Positions 1-6,642 of a stretch of 9,527 bases of DNA are shown piece by piece. Origin of the DNA: JAJBWD01 sp041821285 (GTDB taxonomy: Bacteria; Bacillota; Clostridia; Clostridiales; Clostridiaceae); NCBI GenBank assembly GCA_041821285.1, contig JBGUER010000123.1, positions 1 through 9,527 of the forward strand, given 5' to 3'. Each line of letters starts with the position of its first letter. Position 1 is the stretch's first letter. The position numbers were made by a program, and so were the translations under genes. Below the pieces are notes generated by a model. It saw only the letters and a list, made by a program, of their open reading frames with translations. It ran no database searches and had not been told where the DNA came from.

Positions 1-1024
1 TTTCTATTAATTTAAGATAATTATCCATTAATTTTTTAAATTTCATACTTGCTTTTATTTGACTTGCTTTTAATATATCTTCATCTTTTTCTTCTAAATA
101 TTTATGTAATTTATCATCTTTTGAAAAAACTTTTCCCTTTAATCCTAAAATCTTCATAAACATATCATTTAGAGTACTTTGCGCTGCATCCTCTACTCCT
201 AAATCCGGCAAAACATCTAATATGTAATCTAGAAAAAGAATATTAGGCGCTATAACTAAAAATTCATTTCCTTTTAAGTTATTTCTATATCTATATAGAA
301 GGTAGGCCAATCTATGAAGGGCTATTGTAGTTTTACCAGAGCCTGCAAAGCCTTGAACTAAAATAGCTTTGTTTTTATCTTCTCTTATTATTTCATTTTG
401 CTCCTTCTGAATTGTTGCAACTATATCCTTTAATTTATTTTTAACATTCTGATCTAAATTTATCCTTAAAAATTCATCTGATAAACTCGTTTCTTCATTA
501 TCTTTATTTCTTAATATTAATTCATTTATCCCTTCATCAAAAGCATCCTTTATTTCTCCATCTTCTATCAAAAATTTTCTTTTCAAAGATAGCTTTCCTT
601 CTATTTCACCTATAGGAGCAGTATAAACTACCTTTCCAAAAGTTCCGCTATAATAAAGATCTGCAATAGGTGCTCTCCAATCAACAATATATTCATCACC
701 TGTTTTGCTATCTGAAAGTCCAAATTTGCCTATATATATTTTTTCAACTTCTCTTAATTTCTCTCTAAAATCAACTCTAGCAAAATAAGGTCTTTTTTTA
801 GCTTCTATAAAACTATTTAGATTTTTATTTGTTATATCGTATTGTTTCTGGAATCTCTCAAGTTCTTCACTATACTTTCCTTTAGTCTCTTTTTTTATAT
901 TAAACAATCTTTCTTTAAGTTTTTTATCTTCCTCAGTTAGCTCTCTTAATTCTTTATCTATAAAGCATTTAGTATCTTCTATATATATTTTTTCTTTTTC
1001 TAGCTCTTCTCTTTCTATGGCCAT
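1..1024 (-). CDS. helD: HelD-like RNA polymerase-associated helicase (UvrD/Rep superfamily 1), N-terminal part only
   Basis: About 341 codons can be read from the ATG at 1024 down to the window edge, and no stop is met, so the C-terminal half lies outside (Bacillus subtilis HelD is about 770 residues). An AGGAGG ribosome binding site at 1031-1036, 6 nt before the ATG, supports the start. The first ~75 residues are highly charged and look like a helical coiled-coil arm. An Asp-Trp-Arg-Ala-Pro motif follows at residues 115-119, typical of HelD proteins. Walker A is Gly-Phe-Ala-Gly-Ser-Gly-Lys-Thr at 225-232, followed by Ala-Leu-His-Arg. Family knowledge: HelD uses ATP to free stalled RNA polymerase from nucleic acid, and its N-terminal arm enters the secondary channel. 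The gene is divergent from the selenoprotein gene at 1154. A different UvrD-like helicase is possible, but DWRAP plus the coiled-coil start favours HelD. Confidence 0.88.
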   Translation of the reverse strand, partial: MAIEREELEKEKIYIEDTKCFIDKELRELTEEDKKLKERLFNIKKETKGKYSEELERFQKQYDITNKNLNSFIEAKKRPYFARVDFREKLREVEKIYIGKFGLSDSKTGDEYIVDWRAPIADLYYSGTFGKVVYTAPIGEIEGKLSLKRKFLIEDGEIKDAFDEGINELILRNKDNEETSLSDEFLRINLDQNVKNKLKDIVATIQKEQNEIIREDKNKAILVQGFAGSGKTTIALHRLAYLLYRYRNNLKGNEFLVIAPNILFLDYILDVLPDLGVEDAAQSTLNDMFMKILGLKGKVFSKDDKLHKYLEEKDEDILKASQIKASMKFKKLMDNYLKLIE

Positions 1025-1068
1025 ACTATACCTCCTACATTACATCAAATAATTCTATTACATTTTTT

Positions 1069-1074
1069 ATTATA
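1069..1074 (-). promoter_or_regulatory. possible -10 box for helD
   Basis: TATAAT is present on the minus strand 45 nt before the helD ATG and would give a leader of roughly 38 nt. The -35 position 17 bp upstream (1092-1097) reads AAAATA, a poor match to TTGACA. In such AT-rich DNA the match may be chance, so this is a weak call. Confidence 0.25.
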
Positions 1075-1095
1075 AGTCTAGTGATTTTAAATATT

Positions 1096-1124
1096 TTGAC
1101 TCTATACAAAATATATTATATAAT
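1096..1124 (+). promoter_or_regulatory. sigma-A promoter of the selenoprotein gene
   Basis: The -35 box TTGACT (1096-1101) is separated by exactly 17 bp from a consensus -10 box TATAAT (1119-1124). Transcription is predicted to start near 1131, giving a leader of only about 23 nt before the ATG at 1154. It is the only strong promoter seen in the window and points at the selenoprotein gene. An inverted repeat touching the -10 box and covering the predicted start suggests that the promoter is repressed under some condition. Confidence 0.8.
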
Positions 1125-1141
1125 ATACCTTATAGGGGTAT
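1125..1141. promoter_or_regulatory. candidate CsoR/CstR-family operator
   Basis: ATACC at 1125-1129 and GGTAT at 1137-1141 form an inverted repeat with a 7-nt centre (TTATAGG), starting right after the -10 box and covering the predicted transcription start. From memory, CsoR-family repressors (CsoR for copper, CstR for persulfides) bind sites of the form ATACCC...GGGTAT. The B. subtilis copZA site, as recalled, matches this site at 16 of 19 positions when extended to 1143. No regulator gene is in the window, so the identity of the binder is inferred from the site alone. The repeat could also be a site for an unrelated dimeric repressor. Confidence 0.45.
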
Positions 1142-1153
1142 GGAGGTGATTTT

Positions 1154-1450
1154 ATGTTTAAAATACAGGAAAAAGCATTGAATTTAGCTAAAAAAGAAAA
1201 CAAATCTTTTGTAGTAAAAACAACCATTATAGCCTGCGGGTGAACAGGAACAGTTAAGGGTCTCAAGGTTGAGATGATAAAAGATTTTCACGATTTAGAT
1301 AATTATCATGTTTTTGAATATAAAGGTGTTAAAACTTATATTTTCAAATCTATAATACTATCTGATAATATGCTAATATACAAAACTTTTACTTTTCCAG
1401 GTTCAACACCTCAGTTTAACGCAAAAGGTATGAAAGTCAAAAATATATGA
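1154..1450 (+). CDS. HesB-like selenoprotein with in-frame UGA (Sec) at codon 30
   Basis: A 98-codon frame runs from the ATG at 1154 to the TGA at 1448-1450, interrupted only by a TGA at 1241-1243. The start has an excellent ribosome binding site, GGAGGTGAT at 1142-1150. Reading the internal TGA as selenocysteine gives Ala-Cys-Gly-Sec-Thr-Gly-Thr-Val at residues 27-34. A SECIS-like hairpin follows at the right distance. The frame stays intact for 68 more codons and ends exactly at a terminator. The layout resembles HesB/IscA proteins: an N-terminal helix (Ile-Gln-Glu-Lys-Ala-Leu), a beta strand leading into the Cys/Sec loop where IscA has Gly-Cys-Ser-Gly, then Val-Phe-Glu-Tyr-Lys-Gly-Val-Lys and a Leu-Ile-Tyr strand. 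The C-terminal Cys-Gly-Cys of true Fe-S carriers is missing, so Cys28/Sec30 is the only redox pair and classical Fe-S delivery is unlikely. HesB-like selenoproteins are a known but functionally uncharacterised group. Any thiol-redox or sulfur role is inference. Gene callers that treat TGA as stop would miss it or report only 58 residues from the ATG at 1274. Confidence 0.85.
1241..1275 (+). promoter_or_regulatory. UGA selenocysteine codon with bacterial SECIS hairpin
   Basis: The UGA is at 1241-1243. Bases 1261-1265 (TCTCA) pair with 1270-1274 (TGAGA), closed below by a G1260-U1275 wobble, and leave an AGGU loop at 1266-1269. The loop starts 22 nt after the UGA. In E. coli fdhF the SelB-binding SECIS also lies just downstream of UGA and presents GGU in its apical loop, and published bacterial SECIS models require a G early in a small loop at about this distance. 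No extended lower stem was found. The hairpin is within the coding sequence, as is normal for bacteria. Confidence 0.75.
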
Positions 1451-1486
1451 AAAAAAATGATTTGCCAATGGCAAATCATTTTTTTT
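1450..1486. terminator. bidirectional rho-independent terminator shared by the selenoprotein gene and the ntp operon
   Basis: Bases 1450-1466 pair perfectly with 1470-1486 (17 bp) around a 3-nt loop. The core is TGATTTGCC/GGCAAATCA, flanked by an A run on the left and a T run on the right, so each strand reads as a hairpin ending in U's. The stem begins at the last base of the selenoprotein stop codon, and the opposite arm contains part of the ntpD stop codon (1485-1487). The two convergent genes therefore share one terminator with no other space between them. Confidence 0.93.
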
Positions 1487-2135
1487 ATACTACATCTTCA
1501 TTTTTTTCTTGAAGCATAGATTTAACTTTCATAAGTCTTGTTAAATTTCCTCTTTCATTTTCATCTAACTTCATTACTATAAATTTAATTGTCTCTTCAA
1601 GTTCTGGTATAGTCCTATATTCTAAAGCATTTACACGTCTTCTAGTCTTCTCTATTTCATCTGCCATAAGTTGACATGATTTTTCAACCTCAGCTAGTTC
1701 TAAAAGACTTGGAAGAATATCATATAGCTTTTTTAATGCATCATCTAGCACTGGGGAAGTTCCTGCAAAACCATAAGGATATATACTCCCCTCGTCGCCT
1801 TCTAATTCCCTTTTAAACTGCATAACAGGGACATTGACACTCATTACGTTTTTTGTTTCAACATCAACTGATATTTTTTCCTTGGGATATATTATAGCTT
1901 CCTCAAGGATTTCTGATGACATAAAAGCTTTTGCCATTACAAAATCTTGAAAAGATAATAACAATTCTTCTTCAACTTTTTTTCTTAATTCGTTATTATA
2001 TTTTATAAGCTCAATAAACCTTCTCATAAGTTCATCTTGTTTGTCTTTTAAAAGTTTATGACCTCTTGAAGCTGTAGTTAATCTTTTTTTTAATTTTGTA
2101 AGTTCCATTCTTGTTGGATTTACATTAAGCCTCAT
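1485..2135 (-). CDS. ntpD: V-type ATPase subunit D (central rotor shaft)
   Basis: This 216-residue protein begins with the family signature Leu-Asn-Val-Asn-Pro-Thr-Arg-Met-Glu-Leu, followed by Lys-Lys-Arg-Leu and Arg-Gly-His-Lys-Leu-Leu-Lys-Asp-Lys at about residues 16-32. Long N- and C-terminal helices, which form the left-handed coiled coil inside the A3B3 head, flank a less helical middle around residues 80-130. The C-terminal helix carries Arg-Arg-Arg-Val-Asn-Ala-Leu-Glu, also typical. Subunit D transmits rotation between catalytic head and membrane ring, together with NtpG and NtpC. It starts 3 nt after the ntpB stop, with GGTGAA as ribosome binding site, and is the last gene of the operon. 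The E. hirae ntpH and ntpJ genes, which follow ntpD there, are absent. Confidence 0.97.
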   Translation of the reverse strand: MRLNVNPTRMELTKLKKRLTTASRGHKLLKDKQDELMRRFIELIKYNNELRKKVEEELLLSFQDFVMAKAFMSSEILEEAIIYPKEKISVDVETKNVMSVNVPVMQFKRELEGDEGSIYPYGFAGTSPVLDDALKKLYDILPSLLELAEVEKSCQLMADEIEKTRRRVNALEYRTIPELEETIKFIVMKLDENERGNLTRLMKVKSMLQEKNEDVV

Positions 2136-2138
2136 AGG

Positions 2139-3521
2139 TTATTCACCTTCTTTTTTATCTAGATACTTAATTAAGTATTCATCTCTTATTCTCTTAAGTT
2201 CTGTTCTTGGTAGAATAGATAATAGTTCCCATCCAAGATTTAATGTTTCTTCTATAGTTCTATTACTATTAAATCCTTGAGCTATATATTTTTGTTCAAA
2301 AGCCTCCGCAAATTTAGCAAATGATTTATCTGCCTCTGATAATGCAGACTCTCCTAAAATAACAGCTAGTTCTTTGGCTTGTTTTCCTTGAGCATAAGCT
2401 GCAAATAATTGATTCATTGTATCTGCATGGTCTTCACGAGTTTTTTCTTTTCCAATTCCCTTATCTTTAAGTCTTGAAAGAGATGGAAGAACATCTATTG
2501 GAGGGTTTATTCCTTTTTTGTATAACTCTCTACTTAATATAATCTGTCCCTCTGTTATATATCCTGTAAGGTCTGGGATTGGATGAGTTTTATCATCTTC
2601 TGGCATAGTCAAAATTGGTATTTGAGTAATAGAACCTCCTCTACCTTTTATCCTACCTGCTCTTTCATATATTGTAGATAAATCAGTGTATAAATAACCT
2701 GGGTATCCTCTTCTACCAGGGACTTCTTTTCTAGCTGCTGAAGTTTCACGAAGAGCCTCGCAATAATTAGTTAAATCAGTTAAAATAACAAGAACATGCA
2801 TATCCTTCTCATAAGCTAAATATTCAGCTGCTGTAAGCGCCATCCTAGGTGTAGCTATTCTTTCTATAACAGGATCATTTGCAAGATTAACAAATAAAAC
2901 TGCTCTGTCTATAGCTCCAGTTTTAGTAAAATCATCTATAAAAAATTGAGCTTCCTCAAATGTAATACCAATAGCTGCAAAAACAACTGCAAATTTAGAA
3001 TCTGAATTTAAAACTTTTGCTTGTCTTGCTATTTGTGCTGCAAGTTGCGCATGAGGAAGTCCTGAACCTGAAAATACAGGAAGTTTTTGTCCTCTAACTA
3101 AAGTGTTTAACCCATCTATTGCAGAAATTCCTGTTTGAATAAATTCTGAAGGATAATCTCTAGCCACAGGATTTATAGGTGATCCATTTATATCCATTTT
3201 TTTATCTGGTATTATAGCAGGGCCGCCATCCTTTGGTCTTCCAAGTCCATCAAATACTCTTCCAAGCATATCTGTAGATACGCCAAGTTCTAAAGGCTTA
3301 CCTAAGAACCTAACTTTACTTCCTTTTAAATTTATTCCAGCTGATCCTTCAAAGAGCTGAATCATGGCTTTGTCTCCATCTATTTCAAGAACTCTTCCAC
3401 GTCTAATGTCTCCATTTTGTATTTCTATTTCAACAAGTTCATCAAATTTAATACCTTCTACACCATCTACAACCATTAAAGGGCCTACTACTTCTCTAAC
3501 TGTTTTATATTCCTTAAGCAT
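2139..3521 (-). CDS. ntpB: V-type ATPase subunit B (non-catalytic nucleotide-site subunit)
   Basis: At 460 residues it has the normal length for the family. A beta-barrel N-terminal domain (about 1-75) precedes the RecA-like domain. Where subunit A has a P-loop, B shows Ser-Gly-Ser-Gly-Leu-Pro-His at 151-157, the normal degenerate form in V-type B subunits, so it does not hydrolyse ATP itself. Arg350 in Leu-Pro-Ser-Leu-Ser-Arg-Leu is the arginine finger expected to reach into the active site of the neighbouring A subunit. Three B alternate with three A in the cytoplasmic head. The start ATG at 3521 overlaps the ntpA stop as TAATG, and the GGGAGGG just before it is the ribosome binding site. 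Coupled translation of A and B, needed in equal amounts, is likely. Confidence 0.98.
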   Translation of the reverse strand: MLKEYKTVREVVGPLMVVDGVEGIKFDELVEIEIQNGDIRRGRVLEIDGDKAMIQLFEGSAGINLKGSKVRFLGKPLELGVSTDMLGRVFDGLGRPKDGGPAIIPDKKMDINGSPINPVARDYPSEFIQTGISAIDGLNTLVRGQKLPVFSGSGLPHAQLAAQIARQAKVLNSDSKFAVVFAAIGITFEEAQFFIDDFTKTGAIDRAVLFVNLANDPVIERIATPRMALTAAEYLAYEKDMHVLVILTDLTNYCEALRETSAARKEVPGRRGYPGYLYTDLSTIYERAGRIKGRGGSITQIPILTMPEDDKTHPIPDLTGYITEGQIILSRELYKKGINPPIDVLPSLSRLKDKGIGKEKTREDHADTMNQLFAAYAQGKQAKELAVILGESALSEADKSFAKFAEAFEQKYIAQGFNSNRTIEETLNLGWELLSILPRTELKRIRDEYLIKYLDKKEGE

Positions 3522-5287
3522 TACTCAATCCCTCCCTGGCTGATTAAATCTTCCATAACCTTTTCTATTTCTGTAGCTATTTCATCTAATTTATTTAAGT
3601 TTTTTTCAGGAATATATTTTGCCCTAGCTATTTTTTCTCGTACATCTAATTTTAATACAGAGTTAAGATATACTCCTTTTTTTAGAGCTTTCACAGCTTC
3701 ATCATTAAATTTCAATACTACTTGAAGCATCTTATGTTGTTTTTCAAATGAAGAATAGGTATCAATTTCATTAAACGCGTTTTGTTGAAGATAATCTTCA
3801 CGAATAGACTTAGCTACTTCAAGCTTTAATCTATCTACTTCTGATAAAGCATCTATACCAACAAGTCTTACAATTTCTTGTAAATTAGATTCTTCTTGCA
3901 AAAGGGTCATAGCCTTTCCTGTAAGAGAAGTCCAATCAGAAGCTACATTTTCATCCATCCAGCCTCCAACTTTATCAGCGTATAATGAATATGAATTCAA
4001 CCAATTTATAGCTGGAAAATGTCTAGCATATGCTAATTGAGAATCTAATCCCCAAAAGACTTTAACTATTCTAAGTGTTGCTTGAGTTACAGGCTCTGAT
4101 AAATCTCCTCCTGGAGGTGATACTGCTCCTATAGCAGTTAGTGCTCCTTCTCTTTCATCTTTACCAAAACAAACTACCTTTCCTGCTCTTTCATAAAAAT
4201 CTGCTGCACGAGATCCTAAATAAGCAGGATATCCTTCTTCACCAGGCATTTCTTCAAGTCTACCAGACATTTCACGAAGAGCCTCTGCCCAACGGGAAGT
4301 AGAATCTGCCATAAGTGCTACTGAATAACCCATATCTCTAAAATATTCTGCTATAGTTATTCCTGTATATATAGAAGCTTCTCTTGCTGCAACTGGCATA
4401 TTAGATGTATTTGCAATAAGCACAGTTCTTTTCATTAAAGCTTCACCAGTTTTAGGATCATATAATTCTGGAAACTCATTTAAAACGTCTGTCATCTCGT
4501 TTCCTCTTTCACCACAACCAATATATACAACTATCTGTGCATCTGCCCATTTAGCAAACTGATGTTGAACTACAGTCTTGCCGCTTCCAAAAGGTCCTGG
4601 TACGCAAGCTGTTCCGCCTTTAGTTACTGGGAAAAATGTATCTATTACCCTTTGTCCTGTAATCATAGGTTCTATAGGATTTAATTTTCTAGCATATGGT
4701 CTTCCACGTCTAACAGGCCATTTTTGCATCATAGATAATTCTTTTATTCCATCTTCTGTCTTTATTTTATAAACTATATCTGTTATTTTATAATCTCCCT
4801 CTTCTATAGAGACTATTTCACCTTCAATTTTAAAAGGCACCATTATTCTATGTTCTATTACTGTTGTTTCTTGTACTGTTCCAACTATATCTCCGTGAGA
4901 AACTTTATCTCCTATTTTCACACTAGGAACAAAGTGCCAAACTCTTTCTCTGTCTAATGAAGGGACTTCAACACCCCTTGTAATAAAGTCTCCTGCTTTT
5001 GCTCTGATTGCATTAAGTGGTCTTTGTATTCCATCAAACATGGCTTCAATAAGCCCTGGTGCAAGTTCAACGCTTAAAGGTTCAGATGTTGAATAAACTG
5101 GTTCTCCAGGTCCTATTCCAGATGTTTCTTCATATACCTGAATAGAAGCCTTGTCGTCCCTCATTTCTATTATTTCGCCAATAAGTCTATTTTCACTAAC
5201 CTTAACAACGTCATATATATTTGCTTCGTCCATATTTTCTGCTATAACCAAAGGACCTGATACTTTTATAATTCTTCCTACTTTCAA
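3521..5287 (-). CDS. ntpA: V-type ATPase catalytic subunit A
   Basis: This 588-residue subunit hydrolyses (or makes) ATP at the A-B interfaces of the cytoplasmic head. Walker A is Gly-Pro-Phe-Gly-Ser-Gly-Lys-Thr at 231-238, the catalytic Glu260 lies in Gly-Glu-Arg-Gly-Asn-Glu-Met, and the Walker B Asp328 lies in Leu-Met-Ala-Asp-Ser-Thr-Ser-Arg-Trp. The insert unique to A subunits (non-homologous region) covers roughly residues 110-190. The start is a TTG at 5285-5287: no ATG lies upstream in frame after the ntpG stop, the protein begins at the usual family position (Met-Lys-Val-Gly-Arg-Ile-Ile-Lys-Val-Ser-Gly-Pro), and a GGAAGGTAGG purine-rich site precedes it. The rare TTG start is notable for an abundant subunit. 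The gene lies 17 nt after ntpG and overlaps ntpB by 1 nt. Confidence 0.98.
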   Translation of the reverse strand: MKVGRIIKVSGPLVIAENMDEANIYDVVKVSENRLIGEIIEMRDDKASIQVYEETSGIGPGEPVYSTSEPLSVELAPGLIEAMFDGIQRPLNAIRAKAGDFITRGVEVPSLDRERVWHFVPSVKIGDKVSHGDIVGTVQETTVIEHRIMVPFKIEGEIVSIEEGDYKITDIVYKIKTEDGIKELSMMQKWPVRRGRPYARKLNPIEPMITGQRVIDTFFPVTKGGTACVPGPFGSGKTVVQHQFAKWADAQIVVYIGCGERGNEMTDVLNEFPELYDPKTGEALMKRTVLIANTSNMPVAAREASIYTGITIAEYFRDMGYSVALMADSTSRWAEALREMSGRLEEMPGEEGYPAYLGSRAADFYERAGKVVCFGKDEREGALTAIGAVSPPGGDLSEPVTQATLRIVKVFWGLDSQLAYARHFPAINWLNSYSLYADKVGGWMDENVASDWTSLTGKAMTLLQEESNLQEIVRLVGIDALSEVDRLKLEVAKSIREDYLQQNAFNEIDTYSSFEKQHKMLQVVLKFNDEAVKALKKGVYLNSVLKLDVREKIARAKYIPEKNLNKLDEIATEIEKVMEDLISQGGIE

Positions 5288-5304
5288 GTGACCTACCTTC
5301 CTTC

Positions 5305-5613
5305 CTATAAAATATTTACACCCACCGCTTTTTCTACATTATCACTAATTTTTTTCATGCCAATATTAAGAGTTCCTTGATTGTTTGGAATAAGAATAAT
5401 TGCAGGTAGCATAATTTTATTATATCTCTCTATAGTTTCTTCTATATCTTTAGCAGCTTGTTCTGTTATAAAAATAACTGCATATTCCATAGAAGCCATC
5501 TTATCAACTGTCTTTCTTGTTTCCTCCATATTAGAAACAGGATAAACATCTATTCCTAATGCTTTAAAAGCTAATATGGAATCCTTATCTCCTACAACTC
5601 CAATTTTATACAT
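5305..5613 (-). CDS. ntpG: V-type ATPase subunit F (NtpG of E. hirae naming), central stalk
   Basis: This is a 102-residue Rossmann-like protein beginning Met-Tyr-Lys-Ile-Gly-Val-Val-Gly-Asp-Lys-Asp-Ser. Ile-Phe-Ile-Thr-Glu-Gln lies in the middle, and Pro-Ala-Ile-Ile-Leu-Ile-Pro and a C-terminal Glu-Lys-Ala-Val-Gly-x-Asn-Ile-Leu follow, all as in E. hirae NtpG. It binds subunit D and sits at the foot of the central shaft. I chose the ATG at 5613, which has AGGTGA 5 nt upstream and matches the family start. A GTG at 5622 would add three residues (Met-Ile-Cys) and would lie inside the ribosome binding site. The gene overlaps the end of ntpC by 8 nt. Naming differs between systems: it is also called atpF or subunit F, while NtpF in E. 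hirae is a different protein. Confidence 0.93.
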   Translation of the reverse strand: MYKIGVVGDKDSILAFKALGIDVYPVSNMEETRKTVDKMASMEYAVIFITEQAAKDIEETIERYNKIMLPAIILIPNNQGTLNIGMKKISDNVEKAVGVNIL

Positions 5614-6613
5614 ACATATCACCTAGCCTTTCATATATTTTTTCTGGTGATATATTGTTGAATTTACCAACTAAAATTGTTCTTACTACTTTTATTTCAT
5701 TTTTCTTTGAAAAATAATATCCTATAACTGGCTCTATCCCAAGTCCTACAAATCTATTATCTCTTATATATTTAATAATAATATTATCTAAATTTTTCTC
5801 TAAAAGAATAAAATTGTTTAATTTTAAATAACTTTCTATACCTTCCTTAACCTTTAAACTATAACCAGTAAAGGTTATTCTTTCTGGAAAATTTTCAATA
5901 CTATCTTGATTAGACCTTAAATATATTTCTGGTCTTATACTTCCATTTTTTATTATTGCTTTTTCAAGAAAATCTCTTTGCTTACCTTGAGATTTTATTC
6001 TTGAAAATGTTTTTATATTTATAGTATCTATTAGTACTTTAACTAAATTTGTTAAAAACTTATTATCTGCTTTAGATACTACATCAAACATTTCTTCGTA
6101 TAATGCATTATCAAGATATATATCTATCATCTGAGGATCTATCTTAGAATTAGATTCTTCTAGTATTCTTTTTATTGCATTTGACATATATGAAGATAAC
6201 ATAGAAAATTGTTCATCATTAAAATACTTAACAAGTTTATCCAATTCAATATTTCCAGCATCCATCAGCAAATAACTAAGATCTTTATTTAAATATTTTG
6301 CCTTCATTAATACTTTAATATTGAAATAATCATATTCTGATTTAAATATATAAATTGCTTCTTTAATTGGACAAATGTCCGACATAAGTTTATTTAAATC
6401 TTTTAATTCTTTGTTTAATATTTCTTCGTAATAATAAGGATTATCAGAAGATTGTCCCTGATTATTTTTATATCCTGATTCTGCTAAAACTCTTAAAGCT
6501 TCTTCATTTTTATCTGCATTTATTATCCTATCTATTTTATTTTTATTAAGTAATTTTCCTTCTAGTGTCCGTACTCTTGCATCTGCAAATGCAAATTTTG
6601 AACTATCTATCAT
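5606..6613 (-). CDS. ntpC: V-type ATPase subunit C (d-like), socket joining rotor shaft to K ring
   Basis: This 335-residue, mostly helical, soluble protein of the AC39/d family forms a funnel that couples the D/G shaft to the membrane ring. Family-like stretches include the N-terminal Phe-Ala-Phe-Ala-Asp-Ala-Arg-Val-Arg, the Lys-Ser-Glu-Tyr-Asp-Tyr-Phe-Asn-Ile-Lys segment near residues 90-99, and the C-terminal Phe-Val-Gly-Leu-Gly-Ile-Glu-Pro-Val-Ile-Gly-Tyr followed by Lys-x-Asn-Glu-Ile-Lys. No membrane segment is seen. The ATG at 6613 has AAGGAGG 10 nt upstream. The gene lies 29 nt after ntpE, the largest gap in the operon, and overlaps the start of ntpG. Sequence conservation is lower than in A and B, as usual for this subunit. 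Confidence 0.94.
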   Translation of the reverse strand: MIDSSKFAFADARVRTLEGKLLNKNKIDRIINADKNEEALRVLAESGYKNNQGQSSDNPYYYEEILNKELKDLNKLMSDICPIKEAIYIFKSEYDYFNIKVLMKAKYLNKDLSYLLMDAGNIELDKLVKYFNDEQFSMLSSYMSNAIKRILEESNSKIDPQMIDIYLDNALYEEMFDVVSKADNKFLTNLVKVLIDTINIKTFSRIKSQGKQRDFLEKAIIKNGSIRPEIYLRSNQDSIENFPERITFTGYSLKVKEGIESYLKLNNFILLEKNLDNIIIKYIRDNRFVGLGIEPVIGYYFSKKNEIKVVRTILVGKFNNISPEKIYERLGDMYV

Positions 6614-6642
6614 CGAGGTTTCCCCTCCTTATTCTAAATAAG

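Noticed and set aside
1241..1243. In-frame TGA as a nonsense mutation making a pseudogene.
   Set aside because: It is the only interruption, sits in a Cys-Gly-x-Thr-Gly redox-like context, is followed by a hairpin of SECIS type, and the gene keeps an intact promoter, ribosome binding site, frame and terminator.
1274..1450. Independent 58-residue gene starting at the ATG at 1274.
   Set aside because: The ATG lies in the SECIS hairpin with only a weak AAGG before it, and the upstream part of the same frame has a far better ribosome binding site. It is the tail of the selenoprotein.
3047..3073. Loss of the P-loop in NtpB as a sign of a defective ATPase.
   Set aside because: Ser-Gly-Ser-Gly-Leu-Pro-His is the normal form in V-type B subunits. 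The catalytic P-loop is in NtpA and is intact.
4578..4772. Plus-strand open frame of 64 codons.
   Set aside because: It lies wholly antisense to the conserved P-loop region of ntpA, has no ribosome binding site that I can see and a non-natural composition.
5620..5622. GTG as the start of ntpG.
   Set aside because: It overlaps the AGGTGA ribosome binding site (5619-5624) of the ATG at 5613, which also matches the family's usual start.
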